A stretch of 64,000 bases of DNA from JACMLD01 sp044227095 (GTDB lineage: Bacteria; Bacteroidota; Bacteroidia; Chitinophagales; Chitinophagaceae). Shown one piece after another: positions 16,058 to 25,399 of the stretch. Numbering within the stretch: the stretch's first letter is position 1; the number at the start of each line of letters is the position of its first letter. The notes under the pieces are model-generated. The model was not told the origin of the DNA and ran no database searches. It was given only the letters and a program-made list of their open reading frames with translations. The DNA lies in the NCBI GenBank assembly GCA_044227095.1, contig JBGAFV010000001.1, positions 3,286,001 to 3,350,000 of the forward strand, in the 5' to 3' direction. The position numbers and the translations under genes were made by a program.

Positions 16058-17737
16058 TTATTGCTGGCCTTTTGTCATCATTTGAATTGCGTTCTCTACA
16101 GCTTTTTTCATGCTCAATGATTCTCCTTTTTGTCTTGGCGGGAAATCTGATAAGCTCTTAAGGTGTGCTTCCAGGAATGATCCGCCTGCTGTAGGTGCCC
16201 ACAGTTTTGCAGCCATAAATTTGCGGCCTATATACCCCCATTCGTGGCTTTCAGGATCCATTTTTTCCATAGGATCCATCAAAAGATTGAACAGAAAAGG
16301 CACACTCGGGTATTTCTTTTCATTAAACCACAACCCGTCATATTTTACACCGATATGAATTTTCCATGCATCTACCCTGAATGCCATTAAATCTGATTCG
16401 TCGTAGTAGAAAAATTCCCTCCGTGCAGATTTATCGTTTTTGCCACTCCAATAGTCCAGCTGATTATAACCATCAAGATGAACTTTATAAGAACTGCCAT
16501 TCATTGAATAGCCTTTCAGTAAATCTTCTTTTAAGTTTGGCAAACCTGCAGCAGCAGCAAGTGTTACAAAAAGATCTTCATGGCTCTGGATGCCATTTAG
16601 TTCAGATCCCGGCTGTATAACACCCGGATATTTTATTAAGCAGGGAACACGTACACCGCCCTCCCATGTAGTACCTTTTTCGCCACGGAAAGGAGCATAG
16701 CCACCATCAGGCCACAGCATCAATTCGTTGCCGTTGTCTGTAGAATATATGATAATGGTATTGTCTTCTATTCCCATTTCTTTCAGTTTGGCAAGAATTT
16801 TTCCTACCTGTTCATCGTGCTCAATCATTTTTGCACGATATACATCTTCTTCAGCACGGCCTTCGTCTACTGCTTTTTTAATGTACTCTTTTGGAGAATG
16901 CGACCAGATATGAACAGCTGTTGTATTGAACCAAAGGAAAAATGGTTTGCCCGATCCTTTTTGTTTATCGAGCCATGTCATGGTGTGTCCCAATACTTCG
17001 CCATCAAATGTTTCCATTCTCTTACGGGTAAGCATACCTGTATTTTCAATTTTTTGTTTGCCAACTTTTCCCCATTTAGGATCAGTAGTAGCATCTTCTG
17101 TGTTTGTAGCCCATGTGTGCAATACACCACGTGGTCCAACATTTTTTGTATAATCAGGATTTTTCTGTCCGGGATAATCCAGTTCTTCGGGTTCTTCTTC
17201 TGCATTCAGGTGATAAAGATTTCCGAACCATTCATCAAAACCATGATTGGTTGGCAAGAATTCATTCCTGTCGCCAAGATGGTTTTTACCAAATTGTGCA
17301 GTTGCATATCCCTGGCTTTTCAATACTTCAGCCAAAGTGGGGTCTTCTTTCTGAATGCCCTGGTTAGAACCCGGAATACCAATGGTTGTCATACCGGTTC
17401 TTACAGGCAATTGCCCTGTTATAAATGCGGCACGGCCTGCAGTGCAACTTGGTTGTCCGTAATGATCTGTAAATACTGCACCTTCTCTTCCAATGCGGTC
17501 AATGTTTGGTGTTTTACCCATCATACCATGTGTGTAGATACCTACATTCCACATACCAATGTCATCGCCAAAAATGACTACAATATTGGGTTTGCCTGTT
17601 TTTACAGGTGTTGCAGTGGCAGCGGCTTTTGCCGGCGCTGTTTTTTTCTTTGCCGACTGGGCGCTTGCGATGTTTGCAAATGTAATGACTGCAATTGCGA
17701 GTAAAAACGACGCACATTGTAAGGTTTGCTTTTTCAT
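16058..17737 (-). CDS. secreted arylsulfatase, CTAGR type
   Basis: 559-residue sulfatase with a cleavable signal peptide (LLAIAVITFANIASAQ, cleavage near 27). The metal motif VIFGDDIGMWN is near 54-64; the catalytic signature is SCTAGRAAFITGQ with Cys98 and Arg102, that is C-T-A-G-R rather than the commoner C-x-P-S-R, so the third position is Ala. YSTDNGNE near 310 supplies further metal ligands. It lies 162 bp upstream of the lipoprotein sulfatase and downstream of the predicted barrel protein at 17839, all on minus, suggesting a functional group for sulfated substrates. Confidence 0.9.
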   Translation of the reverse strand: MKKQTLQCASFLLAIAVITFANIASAQSAKKKTAPAKAAATATPVKTGKPNIVVIFGDDIGMWNVGIYTHGMMGKTPNIDRIGREGAVFTDHYGQPSCTAGRAAFITGQLPVRTGMTTIGIPGSNQGIQKEDPTLAEVLKSQGYATAQFGKNHLGDRNEFLPTNHGFDEWFGNLYHLNAEEEPEELDYPGQKNPDYTKNVGPRGVLHTWATNTEDATTDPKWGKVGKQKIENTGMLTRKRMETFDGEVLGHTMTWLDKQKGSGKPFFLWFNTTAVHIWSHSPKEYIKKAVDEGRAEEDVYRAKMIEHDEQVGKILAKLKEMGIEDNTIIIYSTDNGNELMLWPDGGYAPFRGEKGTTWEGGVRVPCLIKYPGVIQPGSELNGIQSHEDLFVTLAAAAGLPNLKEDLLKGYSMNGSSYKVHLDGYNQLDYWSGKNDKSARREFFYYDESDLMAFRVDAWKIHIGVKYDGLWFNEKKYPSVPFLFNLLMDPMEKMDPESHEWGYIGRKFMAAKLWAPTAGGSFLEAHLKSLSDFPPRQKGESLSMKKAVENAIQMMTKGQQ

Positions 17738-17838
17738 TGTATACAGTTGTCTTGATTAATGAGAAATGTAATTTATTGAACGATAAAAATCTCCTCCTTG
17801 TTTTTAATGCTTACGGGTATTATTGCATCTTTCAGCCG

Positions 17839-18660
17839 TTATTTTGGAAACACCAATGTTATTGCTGCACGTAAACCATAAGCTGGATGACCATCTGGTG
17901 AAAGGTGCAAACGTGGTCCAATTCCAAAACTTACTATCTGGCTCCCAAACTTTGTAACGGCAGTTGCAGTGGGTATCAGCACCAGCACATCAATATTATT
18001 TTTCCAGTCGTGTGTGTATTCTGCTACCATCGTTAAGCCTGCGCCGCCTTTCCAGTTGTAGGTAAGAAATGGATTGAAAAACGTAGCACTGATATCGCTC
18101 CGGTTTGCATCGCCTGCCACAGAAAATACATGGTTCATCAATGCACCATAAGTCCACGGACCCGATTGTTTTAATGCTACTACAGATGGCCCAACTGCCC
18201 ATTTTTTTCCACCAAGAAAATCATTGGTAGCGGTAGGAACTACAATTGCAGGTCCAACGCCCCAGGTAATTTTTCCTTTTGAGGGGCTTACAAAAGCAGT
18301 GATTACTGCATCGCCAAGTCCACCCTGACTGGTTTTATCGCCGGTGTAATCTTTTTGCGATACTATAGGTAAAATCCAGCGGGTAATAAGATTAAGATTT
18401 TCATTTAGCTTGATAGGAATAACTGGCTGTACATTCAGAACGAGTTTGGAACCGTTATGTGCACCGGCACCCACATCGAGGTTGCTTTGAAAAGGAACGC
18501 TGATGAGACTGGCTATTGGATTGGCCAATTTCTTTGCAAGTTCATCGGCAGATTGTGTTTTTGCCTGTGCAGCAGGGGCGTCCTGTGCAATCAAATTATT
18601 TTTGGTAACAAGTAATAAGGACAGGACGATTACTGAAAGTCTGAATGTGAAATTTTTCAT
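17839..18660 (-). CDS. predicted outer-membrane beta-barrel (transporter-like)
   Basis: 273-residue protein with a signal peptide (LSVIVLSLLLVTKNNLIAQ), a short charged linker, then a barrel-like pattern: SLISVPFQSNLDVG, NLITRWILPIVSQ, FFNPFLTYNWKGGAGL, GIGPRLHLSP and a terminal LRAAITLVFPK. This resembles the family often annotated 'transporter' or neuromedin-U-like, related to phenol-degradation MetA barrels. It could be the uptake channel for the neighbouring sulfatases' substrate or product; that is inference from gene order. Substrate unknown. Confidence 0.7.
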   Translation of the reverse strand: MKNFTFRLSVIVLSLLLVTKNNLIAQDAPAAQAKTQSADELAKKLANPIASLISVPFQSNLDVGAGAHNGSKLVLNVQPVIPIKLNENLNLITRWILPIVSQKDYTGDKTSQGGLGDAVITAFVSPSKGKITWGVGPAIVVPTATNDFLGGKKWAVGPSVVALKQSGPWTYGALMNHVFSVAGDANRSDISATFFNPFLTYNWKGGAGLTMVAEYTHDWKNNIDVLVLIPTATAVTKFGSQIVSFGIGPRLHLSPDGHPAYGLRAAITLVFPK

Positions 18661-18768
18661 CTAAACAATTAGTTTTTTTGCTCACTTCATGTTGCCTGAT
18701 TTTTCAACAAGGGTATCGACGGTTCTTGTGCATCGTTTTATAGGTAGGAGCTTAGAAAGTAGCGGAGT

Positions 18769-18776
18769 CAAAAGTA
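18769..18776 (-). promoter_or_regulatory. -7-like promoter element for the barrel/sulfatase run
   Basis: On the minus strand TACTTTTG fits TAnnTTTG, about 110 nt upstream of the start at 18660. The preceding 20-25 nt are T-rich (TTTAAGTTTTTTTTTC) without a clear TTTG -33 box. Confidence 0.35.
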
Positions 18777-18857
18777 AACGAATGAAAAAAAAACTTAAAA
18801 TATAAAAAAGAAGAATAGAATTAATTCTACGAAAACTAAAAGGCTAATTGTTTCTCG

Positions 18858-19478
18858 TCAATATTTGATTTTATGCAGGTTGCAAAGATCAATAAGTTCT
18901 TTAAAATTTGTTGCACCGGTTTTATGATAAATTCTTTTCTTAAGTGTAGAAATAGAATTCATTTTAAGGTGAAGTGTTTCAGAAATTTGTTTAGTACCTA
19001 AACCGTTAAGGAGGTAATAAAGCACCTGCAGTTCTCTTGGGGTAAGCACTTTAAAAGGGCCGTTAGCTTCGAGGGATCTGCTGATGCCAGCAAAATTGTT
19101 GCCCGTAGTAAAAAAGTTCTTAAGTATTTTAACCACTGTTACATCATCAGCAGTTTTTGATAAATAATAAGGTGTATTAAAAAGTTTTAAAATTTCGGCG
19201 TTTACCTGCGGGGGTTGTATAGAAAAGAAGAGGATTTTTAATGTTGGGTATAGCTTTTTTATATCTGGTAAAATCTCCAAAGCATTACCATCCGGAAAAA
19301 CAATATCAAGAATTAGGTGCGTAAAGTTTAACTGGCCTAGCTCCGTTATTATACTTTTGCGGGAGTTGGTTTGAATAATAGTAAAATCTTCAATCTCCAT
19401 TTTTATCATCAGCGATATCCCGCGCCTTGTCATATCCTGGCTATCAGCAATTAAGATTATTGGTTTTATAAGTTGCAT
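18858..19478 (-). CDS. orphan response regulator, LuxR-type HTH
   Basis: 206 residues: a receiver domain (acidic residues in IADSQD at 11-15, phospho-acceptor Asp58 in LILDIVFPDG, Lys in YYLSKTADD) followed by a LuxR/NarL helix-turn-helix (LTPRELQVLYYLLNGLGTKQISETLHLKMNS). The HTH deviates from the usual GLSNKEIA wording but keeps the framework (LTPREL, tri-helical spacing). No histidine kinase is adjacent; the LytS kinase at 27655 has its own partner. It could control the downstream barrel and sulfatases, but only location suggests this. Confidence 0.87.
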   Translation of the reverse strand: MQLIKPIILIADSQDMTRRGISLMIKMEIEDFTIIQTNSRKSIITELGQLNFTHLILDIVFPDGNALEILPDIKKLYPTLKILFFSIQPPQVNAEILKLFNTPYYLSKTADDVTVVKILKNFFTTGNNFAGISRSLEANGPFKVLTPRELQVLYYLLNGLGTKQISETLHLKMNSISTLKKRIYHKTGATNFKELIDLCNLHKIKY

Positions 19479-20041
19479 TGGGGTAAAACTCTTCTATTTT
19501 ATACAAAACATTTGCGACTTAATTCTACGACGTATAAATATTAATCACAATCGTTTATTTATAAAAAATATATTCAAAATGAAAAGTATAAAAACTGTTT
19601 GTATAATAGTGACAAAAGAATGCCTATACAGGTTTTTAAATAAAACTGGTGGGCATTGGTTCACTTATATTAACCATTAATGGCAATAAAATTTTACTAT
19701 ATTAATCTCCTGTGGAATTGCGAACTAAATTGAAGAAGAACCAGGATGGAGCCATGTGGCAAATTAACTGGAATGAAATATTAAAATGGAAGGATTAAAA
19801 TAAAAAAGGGCTGGATAGAAATCCTGCCCCGTTTAAAATCCAATATCCTATGAAAAACCGAGACAAATATAGTGGGAGCCGCACTTCTTTCCCATAATTT
19901 TCGATGAATGGAAGCAGAAAGCCGATAATAACGCCTGATCTTGCATTTCTTACGCTGGCAGCGCCTTAAAGCAGCGCTTTGTGGAAACTTTGATGTTGTA
20001 ACGGAGTAATTTTATTCGTTGTATAAACAACCAGTTTAGGC
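19479..20041. other. 563-bp gap without a recognised gene
   Basis: AT-rich DNA between two minus-strand genes. It contains a minus-strand terminator-like hairpin (19801-19830), a TAnnTTTG match on minus (19864-19871), and a short plus-strand frame ending at 19798 that reads MWQINWNEILKWKD, possibly a gene remnant. None of the short frames resembles a family I know. Confidence 0.5.
19801..19830 (-). terminator. minus-strand terminator-like hairpin
   Basis: Read on minus: GGGCAGGAT, loop TTCT, ATCCAGCCC, then TTTTTT (one mismatch in the stem). It lies 211 nt beyond the stop of the gene at 20042-20404 and could end that transcript or a short RNA begun at the promoter-like site near 19864. Confidence 0.6.
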
Positions 20042-20404
20042 TTATTTAATTTTTAATTGAGTTGAGTCTGAAACAATAATTTGTGGCTTGTCTTTGTAGG
20101 TTTTGATCTCACCTGTAACACAAACCTGCTTGTTTATTAAAAATTCTTCAGGTGCAAAGCTGAATTTTTTACGGTTTTCACCAAAAATCACGAATGTAAA
20201 AGGGTTATTGGGATAAGCATCGCCCATATTGATAAGCGTTGGCTGTTGGTTAGCGTTTTCAAGATATCTGCCACCAAAAACTTTATCACAAACCGTTGTT
20301 TTCTCGCCCACATGTTTAGCCGCTTCAGCAGCCGAAATGGTGGTTTGTGAAAAGCAATTGCCCAAAGCGAATAACAATACTATTGTAACACTGTATTTTT
20401 TCAT
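20042..20404 (-). CDS. small secreted OB-fold-like protein
   Basis: 120 residues with a signal peptide (VTIVLLFALGNCFSQ). The mature part, ISAAEAAKHVGEKTTVCDKVFGG and NPFTFVIFGENRKKF with VCVTGEIKTYKDKPQIIV, has the strand pattern and the closing 'KDKPQI' seen in small periplasmic OB-fold (tRNA-anti-like) proteins. No catalytic residues are apparent. Role unknown. It is downstream of the DUF4239 gene on the same strand but about 90 bp separate. Confidence 0.65.
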   Translation of the reverse strand: MKKYSVTIVLLFALGNCFSQTTISAAEAAKHVGEKTTVCDKVFGGRYLENANQQPTLINMGDAYPNNPFTFVIFGENRKKFSFAPEEFLINKQVCVTGEIKTYKDKPQIIVSDSTQLKIK

Positions 20405-20497
20405 AATTGTGCTTTAATGTCTTTTTTCAAAGCTACAAATTGTGAATTAATATAATGTTACACTATTCGTTTTTAATCTGCTTTTAGCGTGAATGGC

Positions 20498-21286
20498 TTA
20501 TTTAAACGTGGCCTTCAATTCTATAAAATTTTGCTCGGCCTTATCAAGTTTTATCAATCCGCGGTGGGGCCTGTCAAGATCAAGAATAGAAAATATGGTG
20601 ATGCCAATCATTAATGCAAAGCTTGTTGCAATTATCATGTCAGGTCTTTTTTTGCTGGAATAGCCAACAATAAACGCGGAAGCAAAACACAGCAGAAAAA
20701 GCAGGTAAATTATCGAATGCGGAATGGTTGCCATCATGGCTGCCTTGCGGGTGGTTACGGCATCAATCATGTCGTTGAGCGAAGCAACCATCATAGAACC
20801 GCGGTTTCTTTCTGTGATGTCGGCACTTTTAGCAGCTTTTATTGCCATTTTCCAGATAGCTGCTGAGTTCACATCCGTTTGGGCTGCTGCTTCCTGGTAT
20901 TTTTCAGTATTGTTTCCTGCATCATACAACGCAATCCTTGCATTCACATATTTATTAAATAAACTGAGCATTACCACTCTTTCACTGTCGGGAAACATAT
21001 CGGTCCTTAATAAAGCGGTGCCAATGGTATTGGCTTCATCCACCATTACTTTAAAACGGGTATCGTGGCGTGAACTTGCCAGGCTAAATGTAAAAGACAA
21101 TAGGAGGGCCAGCAAACCCAGCAGGGCGCCTTCTATTGCGCCCATGCCTTCATCACTTTCATCTACAACCTTTTTATTTTTTCGCTCTTTTGCCTTTAAT
21201 CCCATAAGATAAAACAGGCACATCACCACTATAAGAATAATTACAATAAGAATTGATGGAGATTTGTATAATAAAGACTGGTCCAT
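20498..21286 (-). CDS. DUF4239 (bestrophin-like) membrane protein
   Basis: 262-residue integral membrane protein. Helix 1 is at about 9-28, a second at about 49-70 in GAIEGALLGLLALLLSFTFSLA, followed by the conserved cytoplasmic-type segment SSRHDTRFKVMVDEANTIGTALLR, and two C-terminal helices at about 182-232. This layout and the EANxIGTA segment are diagnostic of DUF4239. Function unknown; a relationship to bestrophin-like channels is only a database naming convention as far as I know. Confidence 0.8.
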   Translation of the reverse strand: MDQSLLYKSPSILIVIILIVVMCLFYLMGLKAKERKNKKVVDESDEGMGAIEGALLGLLALLLSFTFSLASSRHDTRFKVMVDEANTIGTALLRTDMFPDSERVVMLSLFNKYVNARIALYDAGNNTEKYQEAAAQTDVNSAAIWKMAIKAAKSADITERNRGSMMVASLNDMIDAVTTRKAAMMATIPHSIIYLLFLLCFASAFIVGYSSKKRPDMIIATSFALMIGITIFSILDLDRPHRGLIKLDKAEQNFIELKATFK

Positions 21287-21497
21287 AAAGAATATTAAGG
21301 GTTAAAAATTTCCGGGCTAAAATAATTAAGCAAAAGTAAACGCAAATTGATCGAGGTTCCAAAAATGAAGTTGTGTTTGAATACTTTGTAAAAACAACCT
21401 TTGCATGACAGTAGTTGCATTTAAAATAACGGCAGCTTTTATCCTGTTGCAATGGTGAGAAAGATTTAAATTACTTTCATTATCAAAATTGCACGCC

Positions 21498-21923
21498 ATG
21501 AAGGATCTTGTTCCTGTAGTTATAAACCAGCTTCAGCATGTGGGCATACCAGTAACTGATATTGTTGTATCTGAAGCTTTTTATAAGCGTTTGGGATTTA
21601 TAAATGTAATGCAGTCTTCATTTACACTGGAAGGGGAAGACGGAACCTGCATTATGATGGAAAACAATAGCGTTGTTATTGAACTTTACCAGCTTCCACC
21701 CAAACAACTTGCCGAAATAAAAACAAGAAAGGACGGACATATTGATCATATTGCTTTTGACGTGGATGACATTGATGCTACATTCAGCGCATGCAAAAAT
21801 GCTTCGTTGCAAATACTTGAACCGGCGCCGGTATTTCTTTCGTTCTGGAAAAAAGGCTGTAAATACTTTAATATTTCCGGGCCAGATGGCGAGAGACTGG
21901 AGTTTAACCAGGTAATAAAATAA
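21498..21923 (+). CDS. VOC superfamily (glyoxalase-like) protein
   Basis: 142 residues of the vicinal oxygen chelate fold: two beta-alpha-beta3 modules, with QLQHVGIPVTDIVVSEAFYKRLGF at the N-terminus and GHIDHIAFDVDDIDATF in the second half. Metal-ligand candidates are the His of HVGIP, a Glu in VIELYQL, the His of DHIAF and the Glu of ERLEFNQ. The frame is open to TTG 21489, but ATG 21498 is the likelier start. It precedes the isomerase-like gene by 38 bp and may be co-transcribed, suggesting a sugar-related role. Confidence 0.82.
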   Translation: MKDLVPVVINQLQHVGIPVTDIVVSEAFYKRLGFINVMQSSFTLEGEDGTCIMMENNSVVIELYQLPPKQLAEIKTRKDGHIDHIAFDVDDIDATFSACKNASLQILEPAPVFLSFWKKGCKYFNISGPDGERLEFNQVIK

Positions 21924-21961
21924 TGTGTGTTTATTTTTTGCAGCATAAATAAAACGACTCA

Positions 21962-23392
21962 ATGAAAAGTAATTCTCTGAAGATTGGCCTGTTTGGTATT
22001 GGGCTTGATACGTACTGGCCGCAGTTTGAAGGCCTGAAAGAAAGATTGGAAGGTTATCTTTCCGTTGTTGAACAAAAACTAGCAGCTATTCATAATAATA
22101 TTATCAATGCCGGACTTGTAGATTCTGCAGATAAAGCTTTTGAGGCCGGTAAAAAATTTAAAACTGAAGACGTAGACATTATTTTTTTGTACGTAACTAC
22201 CTATGCTTTGTCTTCTACTGTTTTGCCGGTTGTGCAAAGGGCAAAAGTGCCGGTGATTGTTTTAAATCTTTCTCCAGAACCAGCCATTGATTATGATAGT
22301 TTCAATGCCATGACTAATCGCACTAAAATGACTGGCGAATGGCTGGCGTTTTGTTCTGCTTGTCCTGTTCCGGAAATTGCCAATGTATTTAACCGCACCG
22401 GAATCCATTTTCACCAGGTAACGGGCATGCTGCACAATGATCCTGTATGCTGGACAGAAATAACTGAATGGGTAGAAGCTGCCCGTGTAGCACATACTAT
22501 GTTTTATAACCGACTGGGTTGTATGGGGCATTATTATAGCGGCATGCTTGATATTTATACCGATCTCACGCAGCAGTATGCAAGTTTTGGCGGGCATATT
22601 GAATTACTTGAAGTAGAAGAACTGGCAGCGCTGAGAAAAACAGTGAGCAATCAACAAATGAAAAACCGACTGGCGCTTTTTTATGAAGTTTTTGATGTGC
22701 AGCAGGATTGTGCGCCTGATGACTTGGAAAAAGCAGCCATCACTTCTGTTGCGCTGGATATGCTGGTTGAGAAACACAAGCTGGGGTCAATGGCTTATTA
22801 TTACAAAGGCACAGGCAACGCCGAAAATGAAGAAGCCATCGCTTCTATCATTCCGGGTAATTCTTTATTAACGGCCAATGGCGTACCAGTAGCAGGTGAG
22901 TATGAAATAAAAAATGCACAGGCCATGAAAATTATGGACAGTTTCGGGGCAGGTGGATCCTTTACAGAATATTATGCAATGGACTTTGCTGACGATGTGG
23001 TATTAATGGGGCACGATGGGCCGGGCCACATTGCCATTGCAGAGGGTAAAACAAAAATAAAACCGTTACAGGTTTATCATGGCAAAGTGGGTAAAGGCGT
23101 ATCCGTTGAAATGTCTGTAAAAAATGGGCCGGTAACTTTGCTCTCGGTTGTTGAGAAAAAAGGCGATGGGTTAATGTTGTTAGTGGCAGAAGGAGAATCT
23201 GTAAAAGGGCCAATATTGCAAATAGGCAATACCAACAGCAGGTATAAATTTTCATTAGGTGCAAGAAAATTTGTAAACGAATGGAATAGCTATGGCCCCG
23301 CACACCATTGCGCTGTGGGTGTTGGTCATAGCAGTTCAAAAATTAAGAAGTTGGGTGATTTATTAAACATGGATGTTATAAAAGTCTGTTAG
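21962..23392 (+). CDS. L-fucose/L-arabinose isomerase family protein
   Basis: 476-residue protein with the isomerase architecture: a Rossmann-like N-terminal domain (GLFGIGLDTYWPQFEGLKERL; DVDIIFLYVTTYALSSTVLPV), a middle domain with a YYYKGTG loop, and a C-terminal arabinose-isomerase-type domain (VLMGHDGPGHIAIA; HHCAVGVGHSSSKIKKLG). The HDGPGH segment carries likely metal-binding His. It differs from canonical AraA and FucI, so the sugar is uncertain. The FAD oxidoreductase follows 15 bp later, indicating one operon. Confidence 0.8.
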   Translation: MKSNSLKIGLFGIGLDTYWPQFEGLKERLEGYLSVVEQKLAAIHNNIINAGLVDSADKAFEAGKKFKTEDVDIIFLYVTTYALSSTVLPVVQRAKVPVIVLNLSPEPAIDYDSFNAMTNRTKMTGEWLAFCSACPVPEIANVFNRTGIHFHQVTGMLHNDPVCWTEITEWVEAARVAHTMFYNRLGCMGHYYSGMLDIYTDLTQQYASFGGHIELLEVEELAALRKTVSNQQMKNRLALFYEVFDVQQDCAPDDLEKAAITSVALDMLVEKHKLGSMAYYYKGTGNAENEEAIASIIPGNSLLTANGVPVAGEYEIKNAQAMKIMDSFGAGGSFTEYYAMDFADDVVLMGHDGPGHIAIAEGKTKIKPLQVYHGKVGKGVSVEMSVKNGPVTLLSVVEKKGDGLMLLVAEGESVKGPILQIGNTNSRYKFSLGARKFVNEWNSYGPAHHCAVGVGHSSSKIKKLGDLLNMDVIKVC

Positions 23393-23407
23393 CATAAAAT
23401 AAAGATT

Positions 23408-25399
23408 ATGAGAAAGGCCACTATTGCTATTGTATGTATTTCTTTGGGTGTATTGGTAAATGCACAGCCATCGCCTCAAAAAATAAAAGTAGATGTATGT
23501 GTGTACGGCGGTACCTCTGCTGGTGTTATTGCAGCATACACTGCTATAATGATGCATAAAAAAGTAATATTAATTGAGCCAGGCTACCGGCTTGGTGGAT
23601 TATCTTCAGGTGGGCTTGGCTATACAGATATTGGCAACAAATATGTGGTTAGCGGATTAGCGAGGGATTTTTACAGGAGGATAGGAAAACATTACGACAA
23701 ATTTGAGCAATGGATTTTTGAACCCAAAGTAGCAGAAGCCATTTTTCTTGATTATGTAAAAAGATCGGATTGCCGGATATTGTATGGTTCCAGGTTAAGA
23801 AACGTAAACAAATCCGGCACAGCAATTACTTCTATTGATATTGAAAATGAAAGCGGCATAGTCACGGGAAATATTGCTGCAAAAGAATTTATAGACTGTA
23901 CTTATGAAGGCGATGTAATGGCAAAAGCCGGCGTTAGTTATACAACAGGAAGAGAAGCAAACAGCTTGTACAATGAAACAGTTAATGGTGTTCAGTTAAA
24001 AGAAAAACATCAGTTTCCTGATAATATTGATCCTTACCGCATACCTGGTAAGCCGGAAAGTGGTTTGCTCTGGGGTATTAGCAATGAAACACTTGCAGCG
24101 CCGGGCAGCGGCGATAAAAAAATACAAACCTATAATTTCAGACTTTGCCTTACAGATGATCCTGCCAACCGTATTGCTATTACGAGACCAGAAGGATATG
24201 ACTCAACCCAATATGAATTACTGTTGCGGTTTCTTGCAGCAAAACCTGCAAAAGATTTAAACGGTTTTATGAAAGTTGATCTAATGCCCAATCATAAAAC
24301 CGATATTAATAATAACGGCCCTTTTTCTACAGACATGATTGGCATGAATTATAATTACCCTGATGGTGATTATGCAACCCGCAAAGCAATTATTAAAAAG
24401 CACGAGGCATACACAAAAGGATTTTTATATTTTATCGGGCATGACTCACGTATGCCGGAGTATTTGCGCAAATTGATGCTGCAGTGGGGTTATCCAAAAG
24501 ATGAGTATGTTAAAACTGGCAATTGGTCGCCGCAATTGTACATCCGCGAAGCAAGAAGAATGCTTGGTGCTTATATAATGACTGAAGCCAATTGCACTGG
24601 CAGAGTAATAGTAGAAGACGGCGTTGGTATGGGGGCATATAATATGGACTCTCATAATGCGCAGCGCATTGTAATAAATGGTATGGTAAAAAATGAAGGT
24701 GATGTGCAGATAAACGGTATTCATCCTTACCCGGTTGCATACCGGTCGCTCACACCGCAGGCAAATGAATGCAGCAACTTGCTTGTGCCGGTTTGCTTAT
24801 CTGCCAGTCATATGGCATATGGCTCTATACGCATGGAGCCTGTGTTTATGGTACTGGCACAATCCAGCGCAGTTGCGGCTTGCATGGCTATAGATAAAAA
24901 CACAACTGTTCAGCAGGTTGATGCAAAAGAATTGCAGGCAATTCTAAAAAGCAATCCTTATGCAGATAATAGCATTCCTGAAATACTTGTTGACAATGAT
25001 GATTCTGAACATGTTGTTGCAACAGGCCAATGGAAAAGAGAAACAAATGGCGGGTATGGCCCATCATTATTTACAAACAATGATGCGGAGAAAAAATTAG
25101 CTTCTGTTAGTTTTTCGGCTGATATTAGAAAGACCAGCCAGTACAAGATTTATGTGTATTGCCCTAAACTTAATAATCCTTCAACAGTAACTAAAGTGCA
25201 GGTTTCCGACGGAAAAAAATCTAGTACTGTAAACATTCATAAAAATGATGTGAATGTAACCGGGCAAACTTCCGGCGAATGGGTTTTACTTACAACAGCT
25301 TCTTATGCTGCAGGCAAAAAAATAACCGTTACTGTTTCAAATGAAGGTGCAGATGGAACAGTAACGGCTGACGCAGTATTGTTTGTGCCTGCCCGTTAA
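23408..25399 (+). CDS. secreted FAD-dependent oxidoreductase with golvesin-like C-terminus
   Basis: 663 residues. A signal peptide (MRKATIAIVCISLGVLVNAQ) precedes an FAD-dependent oxidoreductase domain with the dinucleotide motif VYGGTSAGVIAAYTA (near 36-50) and LGGLSSGGLGYTD. After about residue 520 there is a beta-sandwich like that of golvesin/xanthan-lyase proteins (EILVDNDDSEHVVATGQWKRE ... DGTVTADAVLFVPAR), probably carbohydrate- or surface-binding. The electron acceptor and substrate are unknown; linkage to a sugar isomerase points to an extracytoplasmic sugar derivative. Its stop overlaps the convergent OmpH-like gene by 4 nt. Confidence 0.83.
   Translation: MRKATIAIVCISLGVLVNAQPSPQKIKVDVCVYGGTSAGVIAAYTAIMMHKKVILIEPGYRLGGLSSGGLGYTDIGNKYVVSGLARDFYRRIGKHYDKFEQWIFEPKVAEAIFLDYVKRSDCRILYGSRLRNVNKSGTAITSIDIENESGIVTGNIAAKEFIDCTYEGDVMAKAGVSYTTGREANSLYNETVNGVQLKEKHQFPDNIDPYRIPGKPESGLLWGISNETLAAPGSGDKKIQTYNFRLCLTDDPANRIAITRPEGYDSTQYELLLRFLAAKPAKDLNGFMKVDLMPNHKTDINNNGPFSTDMIGMNYNYPDGDYATRKAIIKKHEAYTKGFLYFIGHDSRMPEYLRKLMLQWGYPKDEYVKTGNWSPQLYIREARRMLGAYIMTEANCTGRVIVEDGVGMGAYNMDSHNAQRIVINGMVKNEGDVQINGIHPYPVAYRSLTPQANECSNLLVPVCLSASHMAYGSIRMEPVFMVLAQSSAVAACMAIDKNTTVQQVDAKELQAILKSNPYADNSIPEILVDNDDSEHVVATGQWKRETNGGYGPSLFTNNDAEKKLASVSFSADIRKTSQYKIYVYCPKLNNPSTVTKVQVSDGKKSSTVNIHKNDVNVTGQTSGEWVLLTTASYAAGKKITVTVSNEGADGTVTADAVLFVPAR

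Noticed and set aside
16817..17704. Long plus-strand frame opposite the 559-residue sulfatase
   Set aside because: The minus frame has a complete sulfatase with all motifs; the plus frame is Cys- and Phe-rich with no family resemblance.
19751..19798. Short plus-strand frame MWQINWNEILKWKD as a gene
   Set aside because: Too short, no family, and only a weak upstream context; kept as a note in the gap entry.
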